A stretch of DNA of 64,000 nucleotides from Saprospiraceae bacterium (GTDB taxonomy: Bacteria > Bacteroidota > Bacteroidia > Chitinophagales > Saprospiraceae): positions 320,439-384,438 of the forward strand of contig JADJJU010000003.1 of assembly GCA_016706365.1 (NCBI GenBank). The letters are read 5' to 3'. This document shows positions 44,621 through 54,922 of the stretch, piece by piece. Below the pieces are notes generated by a model that saw only the letters and a list, made by a program, of their open reading frames with translations, ran no database searches and was not told the DNA's origin. The number at the start of each line of letters is the position of its first letter. The stretch's first letter is position 1. A program made the translations under genes and the position numbers.

Positions 44621-45343
44621 CTAATATGAGTGATTCCAGATCAATCTCCCTGCTTTTACCTTGATTTCTGAACCTTCCGCAAGGAAAACCGACTTAGGAA
44701 TCTCATTTTTCAAAAATGCAAACTCTTCTCCATATATAGCTCCGAAATCAACATCAATAATATGGTTTTTAACCGGATAAATTTCCCATCTTGGATGTTC
44801 TACTCCATACTCTGAAGTCCTTAGTTCAGAAATTTTGGTATAGCCCCAATAGTGTTCAGTGATATATTCTTCTTCACTTCCGTTGACTAACAAATTTGAT
44901 TGATTGGAAGCAACAACTTTAAATGAATGCCACTGTCTTTTCTTCCATTTATATTCAACTGTGATTTCTTCATCACTTGAATTCCATATATGGTTCATTG
45001 GCATAGTCTCATATTTTTCTTTATATAGATTATTAGCCACAAAAGTTAGAGCTGGTTTGGAAACAATTTCTTTTATAAAAACCACTCCTCTTCTCCATTC
45101 ACCTTGTGACTTATGCCGCACATAAAATCTGAGATTAACTTCTTCAAAATTTATATGATATGGAATTGGTATACCCAGAACCCTTGTATTTTGGAACATA
45201 AAACCGACCAAACTAACGTAACAGATCCCATTCCATAAATCAATTTCCGTCTTGTTGGGCAAATATTTCCTGAGAATTTTTCTATCAACAGCATAATTTG
45301 CTATCGCTAGTTTTCTCCATTCTGCCTGTAAGAAAGTACTCAT
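44621..45343 (-). CDS. DUF2071 (YqjF-like) family protein
   Basis: A 240-residue cytoplasmic protein of the DUF2071 family: WRKLAIANYAVDRKILRKYLP at the start, WNGICYVSLVGFMFQNTRVL, NFEEVNLRFYVRH and GVVFIKEIVSKPAL are its conserved words. The fold is related to acetoacetate decarboxylase-like proteins but no catalytic activity is proven. It lies upstream of the amidase gene and is probably co-transcribed. Confidence 0.88.
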   Translation of the reverse strand: MSTFLQAEWRKLAIANYAVDRKILRKYLPNKTEIDLWNGICYVSLVGFMFQNTRVLGIPIPYHINFEEVNLRFYVRHKSQGEWRRGVVFIKEIVSKPALTFVANNLYKEKYETMPMNHIWNSSDEEITVEYKWKKRQWHSFKVVASNQSNLLVNGSEEEYITEHYWGYTKISELRTSEYGVEHPRWEIYPVKNHIIDVDFGAIYGEEFAFLKNEIPKSVFLAEGSEIKVKAGRLIWNHSY

Positions 45344-45970
45344 TTATTTCAGGTTTGTCCTATTTGATTGTAAAATAACATGAGTTCGACGGATTCTGTT
45401 AATAACGGTTTTGTCATGAATTTTGCTTGAAAGAACACAAAATTCACGCCAAAACGGTGTGTTATTATTTCTTTTCCCTGGATTGCATCCAGGGTTACAA
45501 AGATTTTGCCACTCTGTGGCAATTTTTTCTTCCAATTCAGATATTGAGAACGACCATCCAACTCACGTTAAAATAATATGTCCTCCTGGTTTTTCACTGG
45601 AAACGGAATATTATTGAATAAAAAGAGGAGAAACAGCAGCGGCCATTTCTCCTTTTCCATATTATAATTGTATTTTAAAGCTATTTCAGACTGTTGATTT
45701 ACAATCAATTGCATTATTAGGATGAAATTCAAATTTCACATTTCCATTCAGAATTTTTTTTAAATATGAGCTACTATTCGGCTGTTAAATCTGAAATCTG
45801 AATCTACTGAAACCTGAACTCTTGTATATAACGCTTTTGCAAAATATTGATTAACAATACCTTATCCAAATAGAAAATCAAGCCATTTCTTCACAAAATC
45901 AACATTAAATCCCCCGGCTGTTAAATCTGAAATCTGAATCTACTGAAACCTGAACTCTGAAATCTGAATC
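45344..45970. repeat. intergenic region with a double hairpin and an exact 44-base direct repeat
   Basis: CCCTGGATTGCATCCAGGG (about 45477-45495) is a near-perfect hairpin, followed by the GCCACTCTGTGGC hairpin; together they look like a dispersed repeat. Further right an exact 44-base sequence occurs twice, at 45779-45822 and 45915-45958. It starts CGGCTGTTAAATCTGAAATC and ends CTGAAACCTGAACTCT. Low-complexity CTGAAATCTGAATC words flank the second copy. Short frames here have no coding character. Confidence 0.75.
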
Positions 45971-48463
45971 CTAAAATCCTATTCCTCCCTCTCCCTGTTT
46001 CAAATCTTCATTACCTACACCTTTTTTCTTTTGCATTGGATTCTTGAATTCCACTTTACCAAACTGCCAGGAGAAGTTAATTCCAATAGCGCGGAATGGA
46101 ATTCCGTTTTCATTGTATTGAAAAAATGTAGGACCTTCAAGATCTTGTCTGAATGTCAAAAATGGTGTGAACGGATTGGTGAAATTCAAGCCTAAACTTG
46201 CTTTCTTGTCCCAGAAAGTTTTCTTTACACTGAAATTATAAATGCTGAATGCAGGATTTCTACCCTGGAGTGTCACTCTTTGAGAATTGAATACGCCAAA
46301 CATCTCAGCACTCCAGCCTCCGTCAAACTGATAAGTGGCATTGCTGAAGATATTATACTGGAAGTCTTTGTTTTCAAGACGTTCATTATTTATAATACCA
46401 TTTTGGATAACATACATCCCATTAAATGAACCACGGATAGTCAACTTGCTAAATAGAACTACCTGACCAAATAAATTCACACCAGCTGTATTGTTATATC
46501 CAATATTGTCATATGAGTTAACCGAGACTCCATCTTCTCTGATAGTTATGAAGCTCTGGATTACATCTTTGGTATATCTGTAATAAAGTGAAGCATTCAA
46601 TACGGTTCCTTTGAAAAATCCGTTAAAGCCCACTTCTACCTGATCTGAGACTTCAGCCCCAAGGTTTGGATTTCCTACTGTTACGTTTCTGGGGTCAGCA
46701 GCATTTTCGAATGGATTCAGGAAAAATAAACTTGGACGCTGAATACGCTGGGAATAACTAAATTTCAAAGTCCTGAAATTCTTCAAAGTCTTCGATAATG
46801 TGAAATTGGGTACAAAATTGTGAAACTGATTGGCAATGGTCAACTCACCTCGCTGGAAAGAACCTGAAATATCAGTCATTTCCCATCTGACCCCTGTCTT
46901 TGCTTCCAGTGTCTGACTGAATCTGTAATTGATGGAGCCATATCCTGCAAATACATTTTGTTGATATTCAAAGGAATTGCTTCTTATATTATCAATTGTA
47001 TAATCATCGGACAAAAGTTCTTTTACCTCATATATGAAATCACTGGTTATATTTCTCAAAACCGCCTTTGCTCCGGTTTCAATGAGACCCTTTGAATATG
47101 GTTGTACAAAATCTGTCTGGAAAGTGAACTCTGTATTGTGACCGATATTATCTGACCTTTCATCAAGGCTCACTCCGGGGAAAGCTTCGGAAAATTGCGT
47201 GATATTATATTTGTTATTATTGTTACTTCTTGAAATCTGTGTACCGAAAGTCCATTCTTTTTGCGGCTTGGCATATGTCTTCCGATAATCTGCAGTCCAG
47301 TCAAAGTTAGTGAATCCTGAGCTGCTTTCAGATTCTCTCCGATAATTGAATTCCAGAGGAACACTGGGATCAGATGAAAAAATATCTACATTATTATCAC
47401 CAAAAAAAGTAAAGTTATTTACCCTGAAATTAGAACTAATATTGTTGAATGCATTGATATCATAATCGATACCAATATTTCCATTGTAAGTATTACGTCC
47501 TCCAATGAAATCACCATCCTGTGTAAGGATTCTCAAACCTTCCTCAATCTGATCTTCTCTTCGAAACTCTGTAAATCCAGTTCTTCTGGTAAAAAGGTTT
47601 GCCCCAAGAGAGCCGTTCACACCTAAGCGACCTTTGCGCACACCAAGGTTACCATTGAAACTATTATTACGCGTATTGAGACCGGCATTGATAGAGCCGT
47701 TCATACCTTCTACATTTCGCTTTTTGGTAATGATATTGATGATTCCACCTGTACCTTCAGCATCATACTTGGCAGAGGGACTGGTAATTACTTCGATACT
47801 TTTAATTTCTTCAGCAGGAATCATTTTAAGTGCATCTGAGACATTTCCTGCCATCGTCCCTGAGGGTTTGCCATTGATCAGAACTCTGATATTGGAACTG
47901 CCTCTTAATGATGGGTTACCGTCAATATCCACTGATAAAAGCGGTACTTTTCTCAATACATCCGAAGCATCTCCACCCGCGATAGAAATATCTTTTTCAG
48001 CATTATAGACCAGTCGATCCACTTTACTTTCAATAAGGGAAGCTTCTCCTGCTACCACTACTTCATTGAGAAGCAATGCATTAGGAGCTATGCTAATATT
48101 TCCGAGATTAAGATCCGGTTTCCTTCCGGTCGTTTCAATATCCTTCAGGATAACATCATTGTATCCAAGAAAAGAGATTGTTATTTCATATATGGCAGGA
48201 GAAATGTTTTCCAGTTTAAAGGCACCTGATTCATCAGTTAAGGTTCCACCTGTTTCGACTGTTCCTCCTTGTTTTTTAATGCTAACAGTTGCAAATTCGA
48301 CTGCGGCGTTAGAAATTGAGTCTACAACAGTACCACTTATTTTTCCTGTTATTTTGGGTCCCTGACTTCCACCCATCATCGGCGGGAATTGCGCGGAAAT
48401 GGCACCTGAAAAAGAGATAAATAGCGCAAATGCGTATAAAGTATAAAATCGGCTCTTGGTCAT
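45971..48463 (-). CDS. TonB-dependent outer membrane receptor with carboxypeptidase-regulatory-like domain
   Basis: About 830 residues. A signal peptide (MTKSRFYTLYAFALFISFSG) supports ATG 48463 over an upstream in-frame start at 48511. A CarboxypepD_reg-like domain follows (ISGTVVDSISNAAVEFATVS), then a plug domain (GDASDVLRKVPLLSVD, SSNIRVLINGKPSG, AEGTGGIINIITKKR) and an OMP_b-brl_3 barrel ending in an aromatic strand. It belongs to the group of TonB-receptor-like barrels without a SusD partner; none is found nearby. The substrate is unknown. Confidence 0.9.
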   Translation of the reverse strand: MTKSRFYTLYAFALFISFSGAISAQFPPMMGGSQGPKITGKISGTVVDSISNAAVEFATVSIKKQGGTVETGGTLTDESGAFKLENISPAIYEITISFLGYNDVILKDIETTGRKPDLNLGNISIAPNALLLNEVVVAGEASLIESKVDRLVYNAEKDISIAGGDASDVLRKVPLLSVDIDGNPSLRGSSNIRVLINGKPSGTMAGNVSDALKMIPAEEIKSIEVITSPSAKYDAEGTGGIINIITKKRNVEGMNGSINAGLNTRNNSFNGNLGVRKGRLGVNGSLGANLFTRRTGFTEFRREDQIEEGLRILTQDGDFIGGRNTYNGNIGIDYDINAFNNISSNFRVNNFTFFGDNNVDIFSSDPSVPLEFNYRRESESSSGFTNFDWTADYRKTYAKPQKEWTFGTQISRSNNNNKYNITQFSEAFPGVSLDERSDNIGHNTEFTFQTDFVQPYSKGLIETGAKAVLRNITSDFIYEVKELLSDDYTIDNIRSNSFEYQQNVFAGYGSINYRFSQTLEAKTGVRWEMTDISGSFQRGELTIANQFHNFVPNFTLSKTLKNFRTLKFSYSQRIQRPSLFFLNPFENAADPRNVTVGNPNLGAEVSDQVEVGFNGFFKGTVLNASLYYRYTKDVIQSFITIREDGVSVNSYDNIGYNNTAGVNLFGQVVLFSKLTIRGSFNGMYVIQNGIINNERLENKDFQYNIFSNATYQFDGGWSAEMFGVFNSQRVTLQGRNPAFSIYNFSVKKTFWDKKASLGLNFTNPFTPFLTFRQDLEGPTFFQYNENGIPFRAIGINFSWQFGKVEFKNPMQKKKGVGNEDLKQGEGGIGF

Positions 48464-48652
48464 TTTTTTGTCAAATTTTAAGTGAGACAAATATGCGGCC
48501 ATTTTGTTCACTCCAAAAATTTTGACGATAGATGATTCTATATTTTAGACGAAGTTCAAATATGAGATCTGAGATATAAGAGATGAGAAATAAAATCTAA
48601 CCGCCGGGTAAGTTTGGAGTGGAATAGGCAGCATGAGTGAGAAATTAATACA
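48464..48652. other. upstream region of the TonB receptor gene
   Basis: With the palindrome to its right this makes a gap of about 310 bases. At 48556-48600 there is a purine-rich low-complexity tract (GATCTGAGATATAAGAGATG, the complement of the CATCTCTTATCTC type seen at 59.4 kb) followed by ACCGCCGG. Nothing else is recognisable. Confidence 0.45.
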
Positions 48653-48702
48653 AAAAATTCTCTGCAGGGACGATTTATGAATCGTTCCTGCAGAGAATTT
48701 TT
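48653..48702 (-). terminator. long palindrome serving as terminator of the head-GIN gene
   Basis: Two 24-base arms with two mismatches run from AAAAATTCTCTGCAGG to CCTGCAGAGAATTTTT around a TAT loop, with GACGATT/GAATCGT at the centre. Read on the minus strand it ends in a T run, 74 bases after the head-GIN stop. Its core belongs to the dispersed GGG-palindrome type seen elsewhere in the window. Confidence 0.7.
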
Positions 48703-48775
48703 AACACCCAACTGGCTGTTTGCCAACAGCTAAAGGCCATGAGCTAATTGCCGGGTTCAAGCAGCAACATGCTTT

Positions 48776-49474
48776 TTACATCCTCATAATATCAGCACCA
48801 CCAGACTTATTGGATTTTACATCTTTGACTTTCCCTTTGTAGAAAACATCTGCGGCCCCGGATGCATTGGCATTCAGACTTCTCTCAACTGTGATATTAA
48901 CGTCAGCTCCACCGGATGCATTAACGATAGCATCCTGGATAGTAAGGCCATACGCGCTTATATCACTTCCACCACTTGCATTTATGTTTACTTTGTCTGC
49001 AGTTCCACTTAGATCAACATCAGCACCTCCGCTTATGTCAATATTGAGATCTTTCACTTTGATTTGTAATTCCATATCGGCTCCTCCGGATGCTGCAATA
49101 TCTAGTTTGTCTGCATTAAGGACTCCTTCAGATTCAAGGTCTACCCCTCCGCTCACGGCAATTGCATCGAGCGTTGTATAAGTTACATAAACATTGATTT
49201 CAGAATTACCACTTCCCCATGTCCATGATTTTGATTCAATGTCCAGCTTTAATGTTCCATTCTTAACTTCTGTTCTTACATTTCCCAATTTTTTTTCATC
49301 AGCTTCCACCACGACAGAGGAGCTGCTACCTTTTTTCAAGAACACATTAAGTCCTGATGCAGCACTAATAGCTGTAAAAGATCCTACTTTTCTGGTTTCT
49401 TTTTTCTGTCCAAATGTGAAGCTGACAGAAATGAGCATGAATACAATGATCAGGGTGGAGTGAATACTTTTCAT
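48776..49474 (-). CDS. head-GIN domain (DUF2807) exported protein
   Basis: A 232-residue protein with signal peptide (MKSIHSTLIIVFMLISVSFT). The auto-transporter-adhesin-like head-GIN domain is a right-handed beta-helix: FTAISAASGLNVFLKKG at the start, then five turns with the SGGAD/SGGSD/SGAAD words spaced about 20-25 residues. It is a common Bacteroidota envelope protein of unknown function. Confidence 0.9.
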   Translation of the reverse strand: MKSIHSTLIIVFMLISVSFTFGQKKETRKVGSFTAISAASGLNVFLKKGSSSSVVVEADEKKLGNVRTEVKNGTLKLDIESKSWTWGSGNSEINVYVTYTTLDAIAVSGGVDLESEGVLNADKLDIAASGGADMELQIKVKDLNIDISGGADVDLSGTADKVNINASGGSDISAYGLTIQDAIVNASGGADVNITVERSLNANASGAADVFYKGKVKDVKSNKSGGADIMRM

Positions 49475-49795
<321 letters not shown>

Positions 49796-50527
49796 TTACC
49801 TGTATCTCGACCCGAAAAGATAAGTTCTTCTTCCGCAATTTGCTCTTGCAACTGCACCAATACCAAAACTGATTTCAACTGTAAATTGTGCAAAGAATGG
49901 TTGGATAGGAGAATAAGAATCATAAGTCTGATAATGTGCTGGAGGCGGATTGGTCAAATTTTTTGTGTCCGGGCCAAGTAAATCAGTAAGACAATATCCC
50001 AAACGAAGTCCCATGATAAGAGTGAAAAATTCATTTCCTGTAATAAATCCACCGAAACCTGCCATGGCGCTAAAATACCTTTCAGTATATAAATTGCTAT
50101 TGTCTAATGGTAAACCTGCAAATGATTGTTTGACTGATCTGACAAGAGACATGGAAGGTCCTAATTCCAGGTATGAGCCCGTATTGTTGAAACGATATAA
50201 AGCATTTAAATCAAGTGTTTGCCACTCTGTGAGATTGGGGGTTTTAGCATTATTGGCTTTGTATGTGAATTCCTGAACACCATTCATGATATTAGTCTCC
50301 AGCATTATACCATTATGTTCACCTATGTTGATTCCTAATTTTCCACCAAAAGAATACCCGGTATTAAATCCATTATTGTGTTCAGTGTCATCCCACACAT
50401 TTTTGTTATAGAAGCCACTAAAACCATAACCACCTCTGGCAGCGATATCCAGCCAAATCTGAGAAATCCCTTGCTGAGAAAAGCAAAAGATTAGAAAAAT
50501 GGCGATAAAAGTAATTTTTGAATTCAT
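49796..50527 (-). CDS. outer membrane beta-barrel protein
   Basis: A 243-residue protein with signal peptide (MNSKITFIAIFLIFCFSQQG) and alternating amphipathic strands (GGYGFSGFYNKNVWDD, GTSYLELGPSMSL-like, EFFTLIMGLRLGYCLTD). It is a small barrel without a diagnostic motif. The C-terminus is basic (GRRTYLFGSRYR) rather than ending in the usual aromatic strand, so function and exact topology are open. Confidence 0.7.
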   Translation of the reverse strand: MNSKITFIAIFLIFCFSQQGISQIWLDIAARGGYGFSGFYNKNVWDDTEHNNGFNTGYSFGGKLGINIGEHNGIMLETNIMNGVQEFTYKANNAKTPNLTEWQTLDLNALYRFNNTGSYLELGPSMSLVRSVKQSFAGLPLDNSNLYTERYFSAMAGFGGFITGNEFFTLIMGLRLGYCLTDLLGPDTKNLTNPPPAHYQTYDSYSPIQPFFAQFTVEISFGIGAVARANCGRRTYLFGSRYR

Positions 50528-50617
50528 GTTGATTGTTTTTCTGTTGAATTTTGCGTTAAAGCTATTGAATTTATAGCATTTTCACGCCATGAAGGAATCA
50601 ACAATACATCCGAAAAA

Positions 50618-52000
50618 TTGAACAAGCGGGAAACACAGTTGCCTGATCTGTTCAAAAAACAAATGAAATCCTTGCTCAATGAGGATGAATGGCAAGCATT
50701 TATACTTTCTCAGGATGATGATGCACCGGTATCCATCAGACTTCATCCTGAAAAGGAAAGCAATTATTTGGAACTGAAAAATCAATTCCCTGGGAGCCAT
50801 TAGGCAAGTATCTTGATCAAAGGCCTTCATTTACCCTGGATCCTAATTTCCATGGAGGGGCATATTATGTACAGGAAGCTGCTTCTATGTTTTTAGGATA
50901 CGCATTGGATCAGGTTATAGACTGGAATAGCAATTTAAAGGTGTTGGATTTATGTGCCGCACCGGGAGGAAAGAGTACGCAATTGCTTTCAAGGTTATCC
51001 CCGGAAAGTGTCCTGATCAGCAACGAAATAGATTATGGAAGATTTGAAATATTACTCGAAAATCTGAGCAAATGGGGATATACGCAGCAAATTGCGTCTG
51101 CCAAAGCTCCTAAAGAATTTGAGTCTATTCATGAGCTTTTTGACTTAATAGTAGTCGATGCCCCATGTTCCGGTGAAGGAATGATGAGAAAAGATGTACA
51201 GGCAATCTCCCATTGGTCGCCCAATAATGTGCTAAAATGCCAGTATAGGCAAAAGGATATTCTTACATCAGTTATGGGTTCTTTAAAGAATGGTGGATTA
51301 CTTTTTTATTCAACCTGTACATTCAACCACGAAGAAAATGAAGAAATTGGAAACTGGCTCATGTCTCAATTTGCATTGGAACCCATAGAAATTAAATTTC
51401 CTGAAGCATGGGGTCTTACCGTAAGGAGAGCTGAAAAAGCTATAGTTCATATGTGTTACCCGCATAAAGTAACGGGTGAAGGTTATAGTTTTCAAATATT
51501 CAGAAAAGTATCCGGAACTGAGGAAGATTATCAAAGAAAGCGCCGAACACAGAAGAATCTGTACACTGCAATTCCTGTCAATTCATTTATAGAAACCTGG
51601 ATTCATAATCCGGAGCAATTCCAATACATAATATATGAAGAAGGTTCGGTTCATATGGCCAATTTTCAAACATTGGAAGTATTGGAGCAAATGAACTGGA
51701 AGGATCATAAAACCAAACCGGGAACTAAGATTGCTACCCTTAAGGGCAGAGACTGGATCCCTGATCATGATTTAGCCCTTTCAATTCAATTAAACCAATC
51801 CATACCAGTGTAGATCTGGATTTAAAATCTGCGAGAATGTTTTTGAAAGGGAGGTGCCGAATGTTCTCAATATGTCTGAAAATGCCTGGAAAATTGCCAG
51901 GCACGAAGGTGTTAGCCTTGGCTGGTTGAAACAAATTGGCAACAGATACAATAATTATTTCCCAAAGAATCGGCGAATCAGAATGAAGCTTCCAGACTAA
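50618..52000 (+). pseudogene. rsmF: RsmF/NOL1-NOP2-Sun family rRNA m5C methyltransferase with three frameshifts
   Basis: The full protein can be read across three breaks. LPDLFKKQMKSLLNEDEW and APVSIRLHPEK form the N-terminus, PSFTLDPNFHGGAYYVQEA the next block, VLDLCAAPGGKSTQLL the SAM site, and DAPCSGEGMMRKD and STCTFNHEEN the two catalytic cysteines. RsmF-like GVSLGWLKQIGNRYNNYFP and RRIRMKLP end it. Single bases are missing at about 50776-50786, 51807-51812 and in the G run near 51849-51851. The start is uncertain (TTG 50618, or ATG 50590 with a further indel). The family methylates cytosine in 16S rRNA. Confidence 0.85.
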
Positions 52001-52153
52001 CATCTTTGGAGCCGATATTTTGATAAGTGGAAAAGAAGTAGTTTTTTAGTGTCTCATTAAGGAAAACGTTAAATTCAAATCAGGAGCATTTACGAAAGGA
52101 ATGCTATTTAAGTATATAAACTTTAAGAACTAAATTACCCTAAATCGATCAGT

Positions 52154-53744
52154 ATGAAGAAAATGTACAGTACTCTGGCGCTCCTTTGCGCTCCCTTACT
52201 ATTGCTTGCACAGGAATCCCAGGGTTGGGATGAGCGGATTAATAATTTCTTTGCTCCTATTTCTACAGCAGTTTCAAACGTAGTATTTTACTCAGTTCAG
52301 GTTACAGAAGGGGTAAGTGCTCCTATAGTTGTTTTTATTTTAATAGGTGGAGCGATATATTTTACTATCTATTTTAGATTAGTAAATCTAAGGAAATTTG
52401 GGGTTGCGCTGAACATTGTTCGGGGTAAATATAAAGGAGTAGAAAAGAATGGAGGAGGCGCCTCAGAAAAAGCAGCAGTGCTTATAACAGATGGAGATAT
52501 AGTTGGTACGATAAGAGATGAAGGCGCTCAGGGTGAGGTTAGCCATTTTCAGGCATTATCATCTGCATTGTCAGCAACTGTAGGATTAGGAAATATTGCG
52601 GGAGTTGCTATTGCAATGAGTATTGGTGGGCCCGGTGCTACATTTTGGATGATCATTGCGGGTTTACTGGGAATGTCTTCCAAGTTTGTTGAATGTACGC
52701 TGGGTGTAAAATACAGAGATATTGGACCTGATGGAACTGTATATGGAGGACCAATGTATTACCTGAAGAAAGGACTTGCAGAAAAAGGCTGGCCCGGAGT
52801 TGGAAAGTTCCTGGCGATATTTTTTGCAATTATGTGCGTTGGAGGTTCAATCGGTGGTGGTAATATGTTTCAGGCCAATCAGGCAGCACAGCAGTTTCTG
52901 GGTACTTTCAATTTGGGTGGCGATTCCAGTGGCCTTATTTTCGGCATAGTTATAATGATATTAGTTGGAATAGTGATCATCGGAGGAATCAAACGAATAG
53001 GTAAAGTAGCGGAGAAGATTGTACCATTTATGGCTGTATTATATGTTGCTGCGGCATTAATTATATTGTTTGTAAAAATAGCAGATGTACCTGCTGCATT
53101 AGGACTTATTATGACAGAAGCATTTAATCCTACTGCAATTACAGGTGGTTTAATTGGTGTTTTGATCACCGGTTTCAGAAGGGCTGCATTCTCGAATGAG
53201 GCAGGAGTAGGTTCCGCTGCAATAGCTCACTCAGCGGTAAGGACTTCTTATCCGGCGAGCGAGGGTCTTGTTTCTTTATTAGAACCATTTATCGATACTG
53301 TTGTGATTTGCACAATGACTGCATTGGTAATTGTAGTAACAAATGTTGATGGAAACTTTATTCAATACGGTAATGCTGTAAGTGATGGTGTTGGGATTAC
53401 TTCTTTTGCATTTGAATCTACCATTCCGGGATTCAAGTATACTTACCATTGCTGTTGTATTATTTGCATTTTCCACAATGTTAAGTTGGTCCTATTATGG
53501 GTTACAAGCCTGGAAATTTTTATTTGGAAGATCCAATACCTCTGATTACACATATAAAATTATGTTCTGCATTTTTATCGTTGTAGGATCTTCTGCAAGT
53601 TTGCAGGCAGTTGTAGACTTTTCAGACGCTATGATATTTGCTATGGTATTTCCTAATATTATAGGTTTATTAATCCTGTCGCCTGTGGTTAGAGAAGAAG
53701 TAAGTAAGTATTTGAAAGCCATAAAAGCCTTAAAAAAAGCATAG
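52154..53744 (+). pseudogene. alanine/glycine:cation symporter (AGCS family) with one frameshift
   Basis: A sodium- or proton-coupled amino acid transporter of about 530 residues. An unusual signal-like N-terminus precedes the AGCS core (APIVVFILIGGAIYFTIYFR, GEVSHFQALSSALSATVGLG, GGPGATFWMIIAGLLGMSSK, YGGPMYYLKKGL, FRRAAFSNEAGVGSAAIAHS). About 430 residues in, near 53436-53441, the frame changes after STIPGFK; in the next frame ILTIAVVLFAFSTMLSWSYY continues to the normal C-terminus. Removing one base restores it. An insertion of about 30 residues around KNGGGASEKAAVLITDGD is typical of Bacteroidota members. Confidence 0.88.
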
Positions 53745-53775
53745 GAAATCTTTACTGAAAATAAAATTCAACCAG

Positions 53776-54264
53776 ATGCATATGGCGTTTTTGTCTATGG
53801 GTAGTAATCTGGGAGATCGGCGTAAAAATATTTTAGATGGTCTGGATTATCTGAAAATTCACGCTGGTCAATTACAGAAAATGTCCGGTTGGTATGAGAC
53901 TACTCCATGGGGTAAGACAGACCAGCCGGATTTTCTAAATGTTGCTGTTTCATTTACAACAAAATTGGATGCAGAGGCTTTTCATAAAATTTGCCAGGAA
54001 GCTGAATGGTATATTCACCCTGAAAAGAAAAAGGAAAGATGGGGCCCCCGACAATTGGATATTGATATTTTGTATTTTGATCAGGAAATAATCCGGACAG
54101 ATCATTTGTCAATTCCTCATCCTGAAATACAGAACAGAAATTTTGTTTTGATACCTTTGATGGAAATAGCCCCTTATTGGGTGGACCCCATATCCGGAAT
54201 GACTGTAGAAGAATTATTTGATGCATGCCTGGATACGGGAGAAGTCATTTTAGCAGAAGATTAA
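53776..54264 (+). CDS. folK: 2-amino-4-hydroxy-6-hydroxymethyldihydropteridine diphosphokinase
   Basis: A 162-residue folate-pathway enzyme that transfers pyrophosphate from ATP to hydroxymethyl-dihydropterin. FLSMGSNLGDRRKNI, SGWYETTPWG, DFLNVAVSF and ERWGPRQLDIDILYFD (with the two magnesium-binding Asp) followed by IPHPEIQNRNFVLIPL are the family motifs. Full length. Six bases separate it from the deoxynucleoside kinase gene, so the two are an operon. Confidence 0.95.
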   Translation: MHMAFLSMGSNLGDRRKNILDGLDYLKIHAGQLQKMSGWYETTPWGKTDQPDFLNVAVSFTTKLDAEAFHKICQEAEWYIHPEKKKERWGPRQLDIDILYFDQEIIRTDHLSIPHPEIQNRNFVLIPLMEIAPYWVDPISGMTVEELFDACLDTGEVILAED

Positions 54265-54270
54265 TATAAA

Positions 54271-54912
54271 GTGGATCAAATTCAATATTCGTACATTGCC
54301 ATCGAAGGAAATATTGGCGCAGGTAAGACCAGTTTTTCCAGGAAACTGGCGAATTGGATGAGTGCCAGGTTAATCTTAGAATCATTTGAAGACAATCCTT
54401 TTTTACCAATTTTTTATGAAAATCCGGGAAGATTTGCTTTCCCGGTGGAATTGCACTTCCTCGTAGAAAGACACCGTCAAATGATGGAAGAAGCTGTTCC
54501 CGGAAATTTGTTTGCTTCCAGAATTGTATCGGATTATTGCCCTCAAAAATCTCTTGTATTTGCAGCAAAAACGCTTCACCCAAATGAATACAGGCTGATG
54601 CACAGCATATATGAAGCAATGTATAAGGCAATTCCAGCTCCTGATATTATTATGTATATCAACCGCGCAGTGCCTACTCTTCAAAATAATATTTCATCCA
54701 GAGGAAGGAGTTACGAGCAGCAAATAGAAGATGATTACCTGCAGTCCATCCAGGATTCTTACTACAGATATTTTTTACAGGAATCAAAGATTCCAATCTT
54801 CTGGATTGAAGCCGGTGACCGGGATATTCTGAATGATCCGGAGGTGTTTAAGAAGCTGACTGAAATATTTTACAGCAAACATGAAGCAGGATTTAGACAA
54901 TTAGAACTCTGA
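54271..54912 (+). CDS. deoxynucleoside kinase
   Basis: A 213-residue kinase of the dNK/dGK family. YIAIEGNIGAGKTSFSRKLA is the P-loop, FLVERHRQM and ASRIVSDYCPQKSLVFA contain the substrate-binding Glu and DRS-like segment (here SDY), and SSRGRSYEQQIEDDYL is the lid. It phosphorylates deoxynucleosides for salvage. The GTG at 54271 directly after folK is the start. Its end is ten bases from the convergent sterol desaturase gene. Confidence 0.92.
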   Translation: MDQIQYSYIAIEGNIGAGKTSFSRKLANWMSARLILESFEDNPFLPIFYENPGRFAFPVELHFLVERHRQMMEEAVPGNLFASRIVSDYCPQKSLVFAAKTLHPNEYRLMHSIYEAMYKAIPAPDIIMYINRAVPTLQNNISSRGRSYEQQIEDDYLQSIQDSYYRYFLQESKIPIFWIEAGDRDILNDPEVFKKLTEIFYSKHEAGFRQLEL

Positions 54913-54922
54913 GAACCTATTC

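Noticed and set aside
45344..45617. Short frames on both strands around the CCCTGGAT hairpin
   Set aside because: They are by-products of a hairpin repeat; the translated text (NPGCNPGK and similar) is a palindrome artefact with no start context.
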